DNA from: G963708325 sp963708325
GTDB taxonomy: Bacteria > Actinomycetota > Thermoleophilia > Solirubrobacterales > 70-9
Length of the DNA stretch: 64,000 bases
Direction: 5' to 3'
NCBI GenBank assembly: GCA_963708325.1
Contig: OY970203.1
Coordinates: 1,674,001-1,738,000, forward strand
A program made the position numbers and the translations under genes. Below, piece by piece: positions 45,490 to 53,804 of this stretch (its first letter is position 1; the number at the start of each line of letters is the position of its first letter). The notes under the pieces are model-generated. The model was not told the origin of the DNA. It was given only the letters and a program-made list of their open reading frames with translations, and made no database searches.

Positions 45490-46065
45490 ATGCACGAAAC
45501 CTTGATCGGCGAGTGGCGAAGGGGCGTGGCCGTGCGTGGCGCGGTCGTCGCCGCCCTGCTCACGATCCCGCTTGCCGTCGCAGCCTTCATCGGGTTCGGC
45601 GGCGGCGCGAGCGTGCCGTTCGGGATCTCGGCGCTGGCCGCCGGGCCGAACGTGGAGGCGACCGGAGCGGCTCCCGGCCAGGCCGGGACGTCGGCCGCCG
45701 GCGCGCTCGGCGGCCTCACCGGCACGGTCGCGGCCACGCCGACGGCGGCGTTCGCACTCGGCGGCGCCGGCACGGCCGGCGGTCCCGGCGGGGCTGGCGC
45801 GGCCGGCGGTCCCGGCGGCGGCACCGGTGGTGGCGGGCCGTCCGGCGGCGGCACGAGCGGCACCGGCGGCGGCGGCGGTGGCGGGACCGGCGGCGGCACC
45901 GGCGGCGGCACGGGTGGCGGCGGCGGCTCGACCGGAGCCGTGCCCTCGGTCGGCAACACGGTGGCGCCGATCACCCAGCAGCTGCCCCAGCCGCTCGGCA
46001 ACAATCTCCAGCAGCAGGCCAACAACCTCGACAAGACGGTTGGCGGCCTCACCGGCGGCAAGTAG
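45490..46065 (+). CDS. Gly-rich membrane-anchored protein of unknown function
   Basis: Protein of 191 residues from ATG 45490. Short cytoplasmic N terminus with RR, one membrane helix (about 18-38), then an Ala/Gly/Thr-rich outer region with long GGG-T/S runs (about 110-160) and a tail containing ITQQLPQPLGNNLQQQ. The DNA in 45,780-45,930 is GGC-repeat-like, prone to slippage. Divergent from the histidine kinase. Composition resembles the outer tail of the membrane-tethered sigma factor in this window (49,836-51,065). No enzymatic motif. Confidence 0.6.
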   Translation: MHETLIGEWRRGVAVRGAVVAALLTIPLAVAAFIGFGGGASVPFGISALAAGPNVEATGAAPGQAGTSAAGALGGLTGTVAATPTAAFALGGAGTAGGPGGAGAAGGPGGGTGGGGPSGGGTSGTGGGGGGGTGGGTGGGTGGGGGSTGAVPSVGNTVAPITQQLPQPLGNNLQQQANNLDKTVGGLTGGK

Positions 46066-46114
46066 GCGCCCGGCCGTCAACCGACCGCGGGCCTCCGGCG
46101 CCCCCCTGCAAGAG

Positions 46115-46209
46115 CCGAGGGGAGCCGGCCCCATCGGCTCCCCTCGGTCGTACCCCCACGGAAACTTTCGCGCTCTCACCCCCTGAGACGCAGGGGCGTC
46201 GCGAAAGTT
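46115..46209. terminator. Two strong back-to-back hairpins between convergent genes
   Basis: Hairpin 1 is a perfect 13-bp stem, CCGAGGGGAGCCG (46115-46127) with its complement (46135-46147), 7-nt loop. Hairpin 2 has a perfect 10-bp stem AACTTTCGCG (46163-46172) / CGCGAAAGTT (46200-46209), enclosing CCCCTG/CAGGGG (46180-46185/46191-46196). They lie between the convergent Gly-rich and membrane-protein genes and can work on either strand. No T-tract follows hairpin 1. Confidence 0.7.
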
Positions 46210-46234
46210 GGGTGGGGAAGAGGGGGAAGCGCTG

Positions 46235-47011
46235 CTAGGCCTGGACGGGCGCCGTCGCCTCGGGTGCGCCGGCGCCGGTGCGCAGCGGGCTGCCGTTCCA
46301 GTCCCGGTAGGTGCCGCGGTAGAGCGCGTGCACGACCCAGAGGAAGTAGAGGCCGGCCGGGACGGCGAGCCAGTCGATCGCCATGCCGTGCGTGTCGAAG
46401 CCGTAGCGGCCGGTGAGCGAGTAGAGCGCGTAGACCGCGTGCATCGCCGCGCAGGTGGGGAAGATGATCGCCAGCGCCAGCCCCGACACCGACCAGCCGC
46501 CGAGCGGGCGCCGGTTGGCGAGCTGGGTGCGCGCCAGGTAGTAGCCGATCGCCAGGTAGATCACGACCAGCAGCAGGTTCGCCGTCGCTCCGCCCAGGCG
46601 GCTGAGGTGGAAGCCGCCGAGGGCGATCACGGCGGCGATCATCGCCGTCACGTAGATGCCGGCGAAGGTCGGCAGCGCCAGCACCCACAGCGGGTCGCCC
46701 TTCCAGAAGCGGTCGCCGCGCCCGCCCCGGAAGGCCTCGACGCGCAGCAGGAACCACGTCACGCCGGCGGGAAACCCGACCAGCACAGCGATCAGGTCGA
46801 GCCATCCGCCGAGGCGGCCCTCGGTGAGCACGTGAAGGCCGTGGATCCAGTGGTGCGGGCCGCACGTGAACGCCATTGCGATCCAGGCGGCGCCGAAGTG
46901 GGAGAACCCCATCGTGCTGCGGTTCCGCCACATCTCGTACAGGGTCATCGTCCCGTACTGCATGTAGACGAGCCCGAGGATCAGGTTGGTGACCCCGACG
47001 GCGACGATCAC
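46235..47011 (-). CDS. Polytopic membrane protein coupled to GGDEF-EAL gene
   Basis: Integral membrane protein of 258 residues with about seven helices. GTG 47011 overlaps the stop of the c-di-GMP gene by 4 bp, indicating coupled translation. Polar residues inside helices (SHFGAAWIAMAF, CGPHHWIHGLHV, YGFDTHGMAIDW) include several His that could bind metal or heme. No family recognised. Context suggests it senses or anchors the soluble PAS-GGDEF-EAL protein. Confidence 0.75.
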   Translation of the reverse strand: MIVAVGVTNLILGLVYMQYGTMTLYEMWRNRSTMGFSHFGAAWIAMAFTCGPHHWIHGLHVLTEGRLGGWLDLIAVLVGFPAGVTWFLLRVEAFRGGRGDRFWKGDPLWVLALPTFAGIYVTAMIAAVIALGGFHLSRLGGATANLLLVVIYLAIGYYLARTQLANRRPLGGWSVSGLALAIIFPTCAAMHAVYALYSLTGRYGFDTHGMAIDWLAVPAGLYFLWVVHALYRGTYRDWNGSPLRTGAGAPEATAPVQA

Positions 47012-48735
47012 GAGCCGATCCTTGCCGGAATCCCGATCTGGCGCATGAACTCGCGGATCACCAGCGGGTCGCCGACCCCCGGTCGTACCCGCGAGGAGTA
47101 GCCGTCCAGCTCCAGCTCGTCGGGCGGCTTCGGGACGTCATAGAGGAACCCCTGTGCGAGGTCGCATCCGAGCGACACCAGCTCGCCGTGCAGCGCCTCT
47201 GTCTCCACGCCCTCGGCGATCACCGACAGCTCGGTCTCGGCGGCGAGCCGCAGGATCGCGGCGACGATCGCCCGGTCCTCGGGGCTTTCGATGATCCCCG
47301 ACACGAACGACTTGTCGATCTTGATGATGTCCAGGGGCAGCAGCTTCAGATAGGTGAGCGACGAGTAGCCGCTGCCGAAGTCGTCCATCGCGATCCGCAC
47401 CCCGAGCCGGCGCAGCGAGATCAGCCCCGGGATCACGCGCTCGGGCCGCTGCATGATCGCCGTCTCGGTGATCTCGAGGCACAGCACCGTCGGCGGCACG
47501 TCGGTGTCCTCGAGCACGCCCCTGACCAGGTCGACGAAGGTCGGCTGCACCAGCTGGCGCGTGGACACGTTCACGGTGATGCCGATGTCGTGGCCGACGC
47601 GCCGCCATTCCCGCGCCTGCTCGCAGGCCGCCCTCAGCACCTGGGCGCCCAGCTCGACGATCAGCCCCGTCTCCTCGGCCAGCGGGATGAAGTCCCCGGG
47701 AAGGACGAGTCCGCGCGCCGGATGCCGCCAGCGCACCAGGGCCTCGCAGCGGGTCACGCTCAGCTCGGGGAGGGCGACGATCGGCTGGTAGTAGAGGCAC
47801 AGCTCGTCGCTCTCGAGCGCCCTGCGCAGGTCTCGCTCCACGCGCACGCGCTCCTCCACCTCGGCGCGCATCGAGTTGTCGAAGATCTCCCAGCGGCCGC
47901 CGCCGCGCGCCTTCGCCCGGTACATCGCCACGTCGGCCTCGCGCAGCATCGCGTCGGGCGCGGTGTCCGCCTGGGACGTCATCGCGATCCCGACGCTGGC
48001 CCCGATCCAAAGCTCCTCCTCGTCGATCGCGATCGGGCGCTCCAGCGACCGCACCACGCGCTTGCCGACGTCGGCGACGTCGCGCGTGTCGGGACCTCCC
48101 TCGACGAGGACGACGAACTCGTCGCCGCCCAACCTGGCGACCGTGTCGACACCCCGGATCGAGTCCCGCAGGCGTCCGGCGGCGAGCTTGAGGAAGCGGT
48201 CGCCGACCTCGTGGCCGCGGCCGTCGTTGATCACCTTGAAGTGGTCGAGGTCGACGAACAGGACCGCCACGGTGCCCTCGCGGCGCTGCAGGCGACCGAG
48301 CGCCTGCGCTAGCCGGTCGACGAAGGCGACGCGGTTGGGAAGCCCGGTGAGCGGGTCCACCAGCGCCTGCGACTCCAGCTGCTTGCGCTCGCTGACGTCG
48401 CGCCCGACCGCGTACCAGCCGTCATCCACGTTGCGGGCGTTCCACTGCAGCCAGCGGAAGCTTCCGTCGCTGCAGCGCATGCGGTTCTCGAACTGGACGA
48501 TCTCGGCCTCGCCGTTGACGCGGGCCTGGAGGTCGAAAGTACGCTCGACGTCGTCCGGGTGGATCAGGTCGGTGGCGCTGGTCCCGAGCAGCCGCTCGCG
48601 ATCCCAGCCGAGGATCTTCTCCCAGGCCGGGTTCAGCCCGGTGAACCTTCCCACGGCGTCGAACGTGGCGAGCAGGTCGGTGGACAGCTCGAACAGCCGC
48701 CAGACCTCGTCTATGTCGCGCGGTCGCTCTGGCAT
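47008..48735 (-). CDS. PAS-GGDEF-EAL c-di-GMP turnover protein
   Basis: Soluble protein of 575 residues. PAS about 10-118, GGDEF about 125-285 with intact GGDEF (RLGGDEFVVL), EAL about 300-550 with EAL (CEALVRWRHP), NVSTRQL, EITETA, DDFGSGYSSL, KIDKSFV and EGVET. Both cyclase and phosphodiesterase sites look intact. No membrane segment of its own; coupled to a membrane protein gene by GTGA overlap. Which activity dominates cannot be predicted. The PAS has no obvious cofactor motif. Confidence 0.94.
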   Translation of the reverse strand: MPERPRDIDEVWRLFELSTDLLATFDAVGRFTGLNPAWEKILGWDRERLLGTSATDLIHPDDVERTFDLQARVNGEAEIVQFENRMRCSDGSFRWLQWNARNVDDGWYAVGRDVSERKQLESQALVDPLTGLPNRVAFVDRLAQALGRLQRREGTVAVLFVDLDHFKVINDGRGHEVGDRFLKLAAGRLRDSIRGVDTVARLGGDEFVVLVEGGPDTRDVADVGKRVVRSLERPIAIDEEELWIGASVGIAMTSQADTAPDAMLREADVAMYRAKARGGGRWEIFDNSMRAEVEERVRVERDLRRALESDELCLYYQPIVALPELSVTRCEALVRWRHPARGLVLPGDFIPLAEETGLIVELGAQVLRAACEQAREWRRVGHDIGITVNVSTRQLVQPTFVDLVRGVLEDTDVPPTVLCLEITETAIMQRPERVIPGLISLRRLGVRIAMDDFGSGYSSLTYLKLLPLDIIKIDKSFVSGIIESPEDRAIVAAILRLAAETELSVIAEGVETEALHGELVSLGCDLAQGFLYDVPKPPDELELDGYSSRVRPGVGDPLVIREFMRQIGIPARIGS

Positions 48736-48768
48736 CCGTGCGCCCTCAGCGCCGGCCCCACGCGCTGG

Positions 48769-49773
48769 TCAGCGAATCCGGTCGGGCAGCGTAGCGAAGT
48801 AGCTTGGCAGCAGGTCCGGCTGTGACCACAGAAGAACGGCTCGGGCGCCGGCGTCGTACGCGGCCCGCGTGCAGCGCGCGGCCCGTTGCGGCGTGACGTC
48901 GGCCGGCCACGCGGTGGCGCCGGGGTCGGAGCTGAACGAGACCTCGACGGCGAGGTTTGACGCGGCCAGTCCCGCGGCGCGGAACTCGTGCACCAGATGC
49001 CGCGTCCTCGAGCCGAACGCGGCCGCTCCCGACAGGCAGTCGCCCTGGATCTGAACCGTCTCGAAGCCGAGCCCGGCGCCGCGGGCCAGCCGCCCGAAGT
49101 CCCAGGCATTGCGGGCGTGCGCCCCGGTGACGACGGCGCCGCTGCGCCGGCCCGCCTGTCTGATCCCGGCGGACCGCTCTCCCAGCCGGGCCACGTTGGT
49201 GGCGAAGTCGTGAGTCCACTCCGGCTCCGGGTCCGCCGAGTCGGAGCCCGCGCTGTCCGGGTAGGCGAGCCGGAACATCGGACGCTCCCAGTCCGGCGCC
49301 ACGCCCCAGACGCGCGAATCGTCGGCGAGCCGCGCGAACTGCTCGTTGGCGATCCCGGGATCGGTGCGGGCCCCGGTCAGCGAGACGATCCGGTTGCAGC
49401 GGAAGAGCTCGCCCGACAGCAGCGCCGGGTCGGTGAGGTGGTCGAGCATCTCCGCCCCCGAGGCGGCCGAGTCGCCGCGGGCGCGCACCATGAAGAGGTC
49501 GCGGTCCGCGATCGGCACGCTCTGCGGCTGGTCCGCCCGCTCGTTGGCCAGCAGCTCGACGTCCCACGACCTCTGAACCCGGTAGATCAGCGTGAAGTTG
49601 CGGTTCGGCGCCAGGCGCGGCGGCGCCGCCGGGCAGCTGCCGAGCGGACCGACGCCGCGGGCGGGCTGCGGCTGCCAGATCGCGGCTCCGGCGGCTCCGG
49701 GCGCGGCCAGGGTGACGCCGGCAGCGAGGATCGCCGCGCCGAGCAGGACGGCTGCGCCCCTGCGTGAAGACAT
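48769..49773 (-). CDS. Secreted protein of unknown function
   Basis: Exported protein of 334 residues. Signal peptide (about 1-30, ending GAAGA-A). The mature part alternates hydrophobic strands and helices (LAVEVSF, AVLLWSQPDLL), which gives a TIM-barrel-like impression, and the NAWDFGRLARG / FETVQIQGDC blocks might line a pocket. A glycosidase-like or lipase-like role is speculative. Four Cys may form disulfides. Same strand as the sigma factor upstream and c-di-GMP gene downstream (33 bp). Confidence 0.7.
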   Translation of the reverse strand: MSSRRGAAVLLGAAILAAGVTLAAPGAAGAAIWQPQPARGVGPLGSCPAAPPRLAPNRNFTLIYRVQRSWDVELLANERADQPQSVPIADRDLFMVRARGDSAASGAEMLDHLTDPALLSGELFRCNRIVSLTGARTDPGIANEQFARLADDSRVWGVAPDWERPMFRLAYPDSAGSDSADPEPEWTHDFATNVARLGERSAGIRQAGRRSGAVVTGAHARNAWDFGRLARGAGLGFETVQIQGDCLSGAAAFGSRTRHLVHEFRAAGLAASNLAVEVSFSSDPGATAWPADVTPQRAARCTRAAYDAGARAVLLWSQPDLLPSYFATLPDRIR

Positions 49774-49835
49774 CGCCGAATGAATCGGCCGGCGAGCGCC
49801 GCTTCTTTACGTCCACCCGTTCTCCCTGGCCGGTC

Positions 49836-51065
49836 CTACTTCCCCAACACGCCGTGCGTGGCGTGATTGAGGTCGGGCACGTTCACGCCCAGCTTGCCGC
49901 CGACGCCGTTGACCGTCCCACCGGCGCCCTGGGTCGTGCCCTGCACCGTGCCGTTCACAGTTCCCTGCACCTGTCCCGCGGTCTGGTCGACGCTGCCGAG
50001 AACGCCGCCTACCGTCCCCTGCGCGGTGCCCGTCACCGTCCCCACCGTGCCGTTGGCCCCGGCGAGGGCGCCCGCCGCGCCGCTGCCGGCGCCGCCTCCG
50101 GAGCCGGCGCCCTGCGACCCGGCCGCCCCGCCTCCGCCGCCGGCGGAGCCCGAGGGGCCGGCGGCGTTCGCCGCGGCGATCGCCGACGCCGTGCCGGAGC
50201 GCACCGCCGAGGCCGTGCCGGGCACCGCCGCTGCGGCGGCGAATGCCGCGGCCCTTTCCGCATGTGCGCCGCCGCGGGTGTCGCCGGAGTTCGAGCTGAT
50301 CGCGAGGGCGCCGGCGCCGGCGCCGATCGCGACGACCGCTGCCACCGTCGCCAGCTTGGCGCCGCCGATCGCGGCAAGCACGCCCGCTCCACCCGCGGCC
50401 GCGGGGCCGGTCCCGCTCGCGAGCACGTTCGCGAGGATCGCCTTGCCGCGCGCGACCGAGAGCGCCGGCAGCCCGACCTGGAGCAGGCTGCTGTCCTTGC
50501 GCAGCTTGCGCCGCCCCTCGGATATCAGCGCCTTGGCGCGATCCGGAGTGGTGGCGAGGATCTCGCCGATCTCGACGAGCGAGACCCCCGACAGCTCGCG
50601 CAGGATCAGCGCCGAGCGCTGGCGCTCGGACAGCTCGCTCATGTCGCTGACCAGCATGCGCAGGCGGTCGCGCTCCTCGGCCGCCTCGGCCGCGGACGGC
50701 GCGAGCAGGTCCATCCGCTCGGCGTCGATCTCCATCGGCGTGATCCGGCTGGTGCGGCGAATCCGGTCGATGCAGACGTTTCGGGCGACCGTGTAGAGCC
50801 ACGGCTTGATCCGCAGCTCGGCGTCGCCGGCCTGCAGGTGCGAATAGGCGCGGATCATCGTCTCCTGGAGCGCCTCCTCGGCCTCGCCGTTGTCGCCGAG
50901 GATGCCGCAGCAGTAGCCGTACACGGGGCCGGAAAGGCGGTCGTAGAGGAGCTCGAACGCGCGCTCGCCCTGCGTGCGCACGGCCAGCGCAAGCCGGTCG
51001 TCATCGAGTTGCTCGATGCCGGCGAGAACAGGGGGCATTTCGGCGGTCCGTGCCGCAGCGGTCAT
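49836..51065 (-). CDS. ECF-type sigma factor with C-terminal membrane anchor and low-complexity outer tail
   Basis: Protein of 409 residues. Sigma-2 at about 35-105 (AFELLYDRLSG, AEEALQETMIRAYSH, IKPWLYTVARNVCIDRIRR), sigma-4 at about 130-190 (LSERQRSALILRELSGVSLVEIGEIL). Then a hydrophobic stretch (about 225-270, KLATVAAVVAIGAGAGALAI) that should span the membrane, and about 140 residues rich in Gly, Ala, Thr, Val and Gln (GTVNGTVQGTTQG repeats). No separate anti-sigma gene is adjacent, so the tail may itself hold the factor at the membrane. ATG 51065 chosen; the frame upstream is open but not protein-like. Confidence 0.85.
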   Translation of the reverse strand: MTAAARTAEMPPVLAGIEQLDDDRLALAVRTQGERAFELLYDRLSGPVYGYCCGILGDNGEAEEALQETMIRAYSHLQAGDAELRIKPWLYTVARNVCIDRIRRTSRITPMEIDAERMDLLAPSAAEAAEERDRLRMLVSDMSELSERQRSALILRELSGVSLVEIGEILATTPDRAKALISEGRRKLRKDSSLLQVGLPALSVARGKAILANVLASGTGPAAAGGAGVLAAIGGAKLATVAAVVAIGAGAGALAISSNSGDTRGGAHAERAAAFAAAAAVPGTASAVRSGTASAIAAANAAGPSGSAGGGGGAAGSQGAGSGGGAGSGAAGALAGANGTVGTVTGTAQGTVGGVLGSVDQTAGQVQGTVNGTVQGTTQGAGGTVNGVGGKLGVNVPDLNHATHGVLGK

Positions 51066-51131
51066 TTGCCCATCCGTGGGCCAGGGGTCTGGAAGGCAGG
51101 CTAGCGAAGGCGCTGCGAGGCTTCCACCCCA

Positions 51132-51971
51132 ATGCTGGGTATTGCGCTCGGGCTCGCGTCCGCCATTTCCTGGGGTGTTTCGGACTTCATCGGGGGCTAC
51201 GAGAGCCGTCGCATGACCGTGATCTCCGTCCTCGCGGTCAGCCAGCCGGTCGGGCTGGTCCTGGCCGTGTGCGTGGCGCTGGTCGCCGGTGGCGACGGCC
51301 TTCCCGCCGACCAGGTCGCGGTCGGCGCCGCGGCCGGCGCCGCCGGGGCGGTCGCGCTCGGCGCCTTCTATCTGGCGATGTCGGCGGGCGCGGTCAGCAT
51401 CGTCGCGCCGGTGGCGTCGATGGGCGCCGTCGTCCCGGTCGTTGTCGGCCTTGCGCGTGGCGAGAGCCCCTCGACCCTCCAGATCGCCGGGCTCGTCGTG
51501 GCGATGGCGGGGATCGCCCTGGCGGCCCGGGAGGCGGAGCACCCGCACGCCGTCTCGGTCCCCAGACGCAGCCTGGTCCTGGCGGCCCTGGCCGGGCTCG
51601 GCTTCGGCACGTTCTTCGTCGGCATCGACTCGGCAGCCGGGCACGACGCGGCCTGGGCGACCGTCGCCGCCCGCGCCGGCGGCGTCGCCCTGATCGCGGT
51701 CGCCGCCGTGGCCCTGCGCGGTCGCATCGGCATTCCGGCGCCCGAGCTCCCGGCGCTGCTCTCGATCGGCGCGCTCGACATCCTCGCCAACAACCTGTTC
51801 GCCTTCGCGACGCGCGAGGGCCTGCTGTCGCTCGTCGCCGTCGCCGGCTCGCTCTACCCGGTCTCGACGGTGGTGCTCGCGCGCGTCGTTCTCGGCGAGC
51901 GGCTGGCGCCCGTGCAGAAGGCCGGCGTGGCGCTGGCGCTGGCCGGCGTCGTCCTGATCGCGGGCGGCTAG
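51132..51971 (+). CDS. EamA/DMT family transporter
   Basis: Membrane protein of 279 residues with ten predicted helices in two repeats, as in drug/metabolite transporters. N-terminal LGLASAISWGVSDF, first-repeat end GLVVAMAGIAL, second-repeat end KAGVALALAGVVLIAGG. Substrate unknown. Divergent from the sigma factor (66 bp). The TAG overlaps the convergent HAD stop by 4 bp. Confidence 0.9.
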   Translation: MLGIALGLASAISWGVSDFIGGYESRRMTVISVLAVSQPVGLVLAVCVALVAGGDGLPADQVAVGAAAGAAGAVALGAFYLAMSAGAVSIVAPVASMGAVVPVVVGLARGESPSTLQIAGLVVAMAGIALAAREAEHPHAVSVPRRSLVLAALAGLGFGTFFVGIDSAAGHDAAWATVAARAGGVALIAVAAVALRGRIGIPAPELPALLSIGALDILANNLFAFATREGLLSLVAVAGSLYPVSTVVLARVVLGERLAPVQKAGVALALAGVVLIAGG

Positions 51972-52594
51972 GTCGCGCCCAGCTCGACGCCGAGCAGCTC
52001 CTCGAGGCGCGAGATCGTCTCGGCCGGGGCGCGGTGCAGCACCGCGGTCATCCCCACCGCCTCGGCGCCGGCGCAGTTCTCGCGCAGGTCGTCGACGAAG
52101 ACGCAGCGCTGCGGGGTGACGCCGAGACGGTCGGCGGCCAGGGTGTAGATCTCGGGCTGGGGCTTGTGGAGGCCGACCTCGCCCGAGATCACTACCGCGT
52201 CGAACAGGGCCCGCAGGGTGGCGTCGTAGTGCTCCATCACCCACGAGTTGGAGATCAGGCCGGTGAGCACGCCGGCCGCGCGCGCGTCGCGAACCGCGTC
52301 GAGCATCTCGGGCAGCGGCTCGAGCCCGGCGAACAGACCCTCGATCAGGCCGTCGGCGGGATCCAGTCCCAGCAGCTCGCCGAGGCGGCGCTCGAACTCG
52401 GCCGGGTCGGCCTCTCCGGTCTCAAGCCGCCGCAGCTCCGCGAGCGCGTCGGGCTGCTCGCGGAACACCTGCTTGACCGCCCCCGTGGTGAGCCCGCGGC
52501 GACGGCCGTAGGCGTCGAAGCTGGCCCAGATGTCGGTCGTGAGGACGCCACCGAAGTCGGTGAGCAGGGCGTTGTGCGCGGTTCCCGGAGACAT
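51968..52594 (-). CDS. HAD family hydrolase
   Basis: HAD-like phosphatase of 208 residues. Motif I DFGGVL (Asp nucleophile; second Asp replaced by Gly at the +2 position, as in the epoxide-hydrolase-N/YihX-like group), motif II in LISNSW, motif III Lys in LHKPQPEIY, motif IV VDDLRENC. Cap region about 20-95. Substrate unknown. Its start codon is only 11 bp from the divergent phosphotransferase start. Confidence 0.9.
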   Translation of the reverse strand: MSPGTAHNALLTDFGGVLTTDIWASFDAYGRRRGLTTGAVKQVFREQPDALAELRRLETGEADPAEFERRLGELLGLDPADGLIEGLFAGLEPLPEMLDAVRDARAAGVLTGLISNSWVMEHYDATLRALFDAVVISGEVGLHKPQPEIYTLAADRLGVTPQRCVFVDDLRENCAGAEAVGMTAVLHRAPAETISRLEELLGVELGAT

Positions 52595-52605
52595 ATGCTT
52601 GGCGG

Positions 52606-53655
52606 GTGAGCGAGGCGACGCAGGCTAGCGAGGCGCCGGAGGGCATAGAGCGCTCGCGGGTCGAGAGCTGGTTCGACGCCCACGTGGACGGGGTGAAGCC
52701 GCCGCTGGCGTTCGAACGCATCTCCGGCGGGCGCTCGAACCTGACCTACTCGGTCAGCGACGCCGCCGGGCGCCGCTGGGCGCTGCGGCGCCCGCCGCTG
52801 GGCAGGCGCCTGGGGTCCGCCCACGACATGAGCCGCGAGCACCGGGTGATCTCGGCGCTCGCCGGCACGCCGGTGCCGGTCCCTCCGGTTGTCGGCTTCT
52901 GCGAGGACGAGTCGGTGAACGGTGCCCCGTTCTACGTGATGGAGTTCCTCGACGGCCCGATCCTGCGCACCCGCGACGACGCCGAGCGCTTCGACGAGGC
53001 CGAGCGGCGGGCGATCGGCGAGCGGGTCGTCGACACTCTGGTGGCGCTTCACCACGTCGAGCCCGATGCGGTCGGGCTTGGCGACCTCGGCCGCAAGCAG
53101 GACTACGTCAACCGCCAGCTCCACCGCTGGCAGGGCCAGTGGGAGAAGTCGAAGACGCGCGAGCTGCCGCTCGTCGACGACGTCCACAGGCGGCTCGCCG
53201 CGCGCGTCCCCGACCAGGGGCCGGCGACGATCGTTCACGGCGACTACCGGCTGGACAACATGATCCTCACCGATTCCGGCGAGGTGGCGGCGGTCGTCGA
53301 CTGGGAGCTGTGCACGCTGGGCGACCCGCTCGCCGACGTCGGGCTGCTGCTCGTCTACTGGTCGGAGCCGGGCGACGAGCTGATGCCCCTCTTCGAGCCA
53401 CCGACGACGGCGCCCGGCTTCGTCTCACGCGACGAGCTGAGGGCCCTCTACGCCGAGCGCTCCGGTCGCGACCTGTCCGAGATCGACTTCTTCGTCGCGC
53501 TCGGCTACTGGAAGCTCGCGGTCATCCTCGAGGGCGTCTTCTCCCGCTACGCGGCAGGCGCCTACGGCAAGGCCGACGACGAGTTCGAGCAGTTCGCGAA
53601 GGTGGTCGAGCGCCTCGCCGAGGGCGCCGACGAGGCCGAGCGCCGCCTCGGCTGA
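52606..53655 (+). CDS. Aminoglycoside phosphotransferase-family kinase (ACAD10/11 N-domain-like)
   Basis: APH-fold kinase of 349 residues. ATP-side region GGRSNLTYSVS, ALRRPPLG, catalytic loop HGDYRLDNMI with Asp, and metal-binding VDWELCTLGDP. This subgroup resembles the kinase part of ACAD10/11 and LvaA, which phosphorylate 4-hydroxyacyl-CoA before beta-oxidation. A matching acyl-CoA dehydrogenase lies 722 bp away at 54377-55636. Start GTG 52606; 11 bp separates it from the divergent HAD gene. Substrate is inference from family and neighbour. Confidence 0.88.
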   Translation: MSEATQASEAPEGIERSRVESWFDAHVDGVKPPLAFERISGGRSNLTYSVSDAAGRRWALRRPPLGRRLGSAHDMSREHRVISALAGTPVPVPPVVGFCEDESVNGAPFYVMEFLDGPILRTRDDAERFDEAERRAIGERVVDTLVALHHVEPDAVGLGDLGRKQDYVNRQLHRWQGQWEKSKTRELPLVDDVHRRLAARVPDQGPATIVHGDYRLDNMILTDSGEVAAVVDWELCTLGDPLADVGLLLVYWSEPGDELMPLFEPPTTAPGFVSRDELRALYAERSGRDLSEIDFFVALGYWKLAVILEGVFSRYAAGAYGKADDEFEQFAKVVERLAEGADEAERRLG

Positions 53656-53804
53656 CCGCCCCCTCGGCAGACGCCCCCGGCCTGGGACGCGCGAGCACCC
53701 TTTCGTTTCGAAGTCGACGCGCGGATTGCGCAATCCGCGCGCGACCCGGCGGTTCCACCGGGGAACTCTGGACAGTCGTGACCGGTGACGGCGATCGCGA
53801 CGCG

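Noticed and set aside
51066..52244. Upstream extension of the sigma factor frame to about 800 residues
   Set aside because: It lies antisense to the transporter and HAD genes and is low-complexity; sigma-2 begins a normal distance after ATG 51065.
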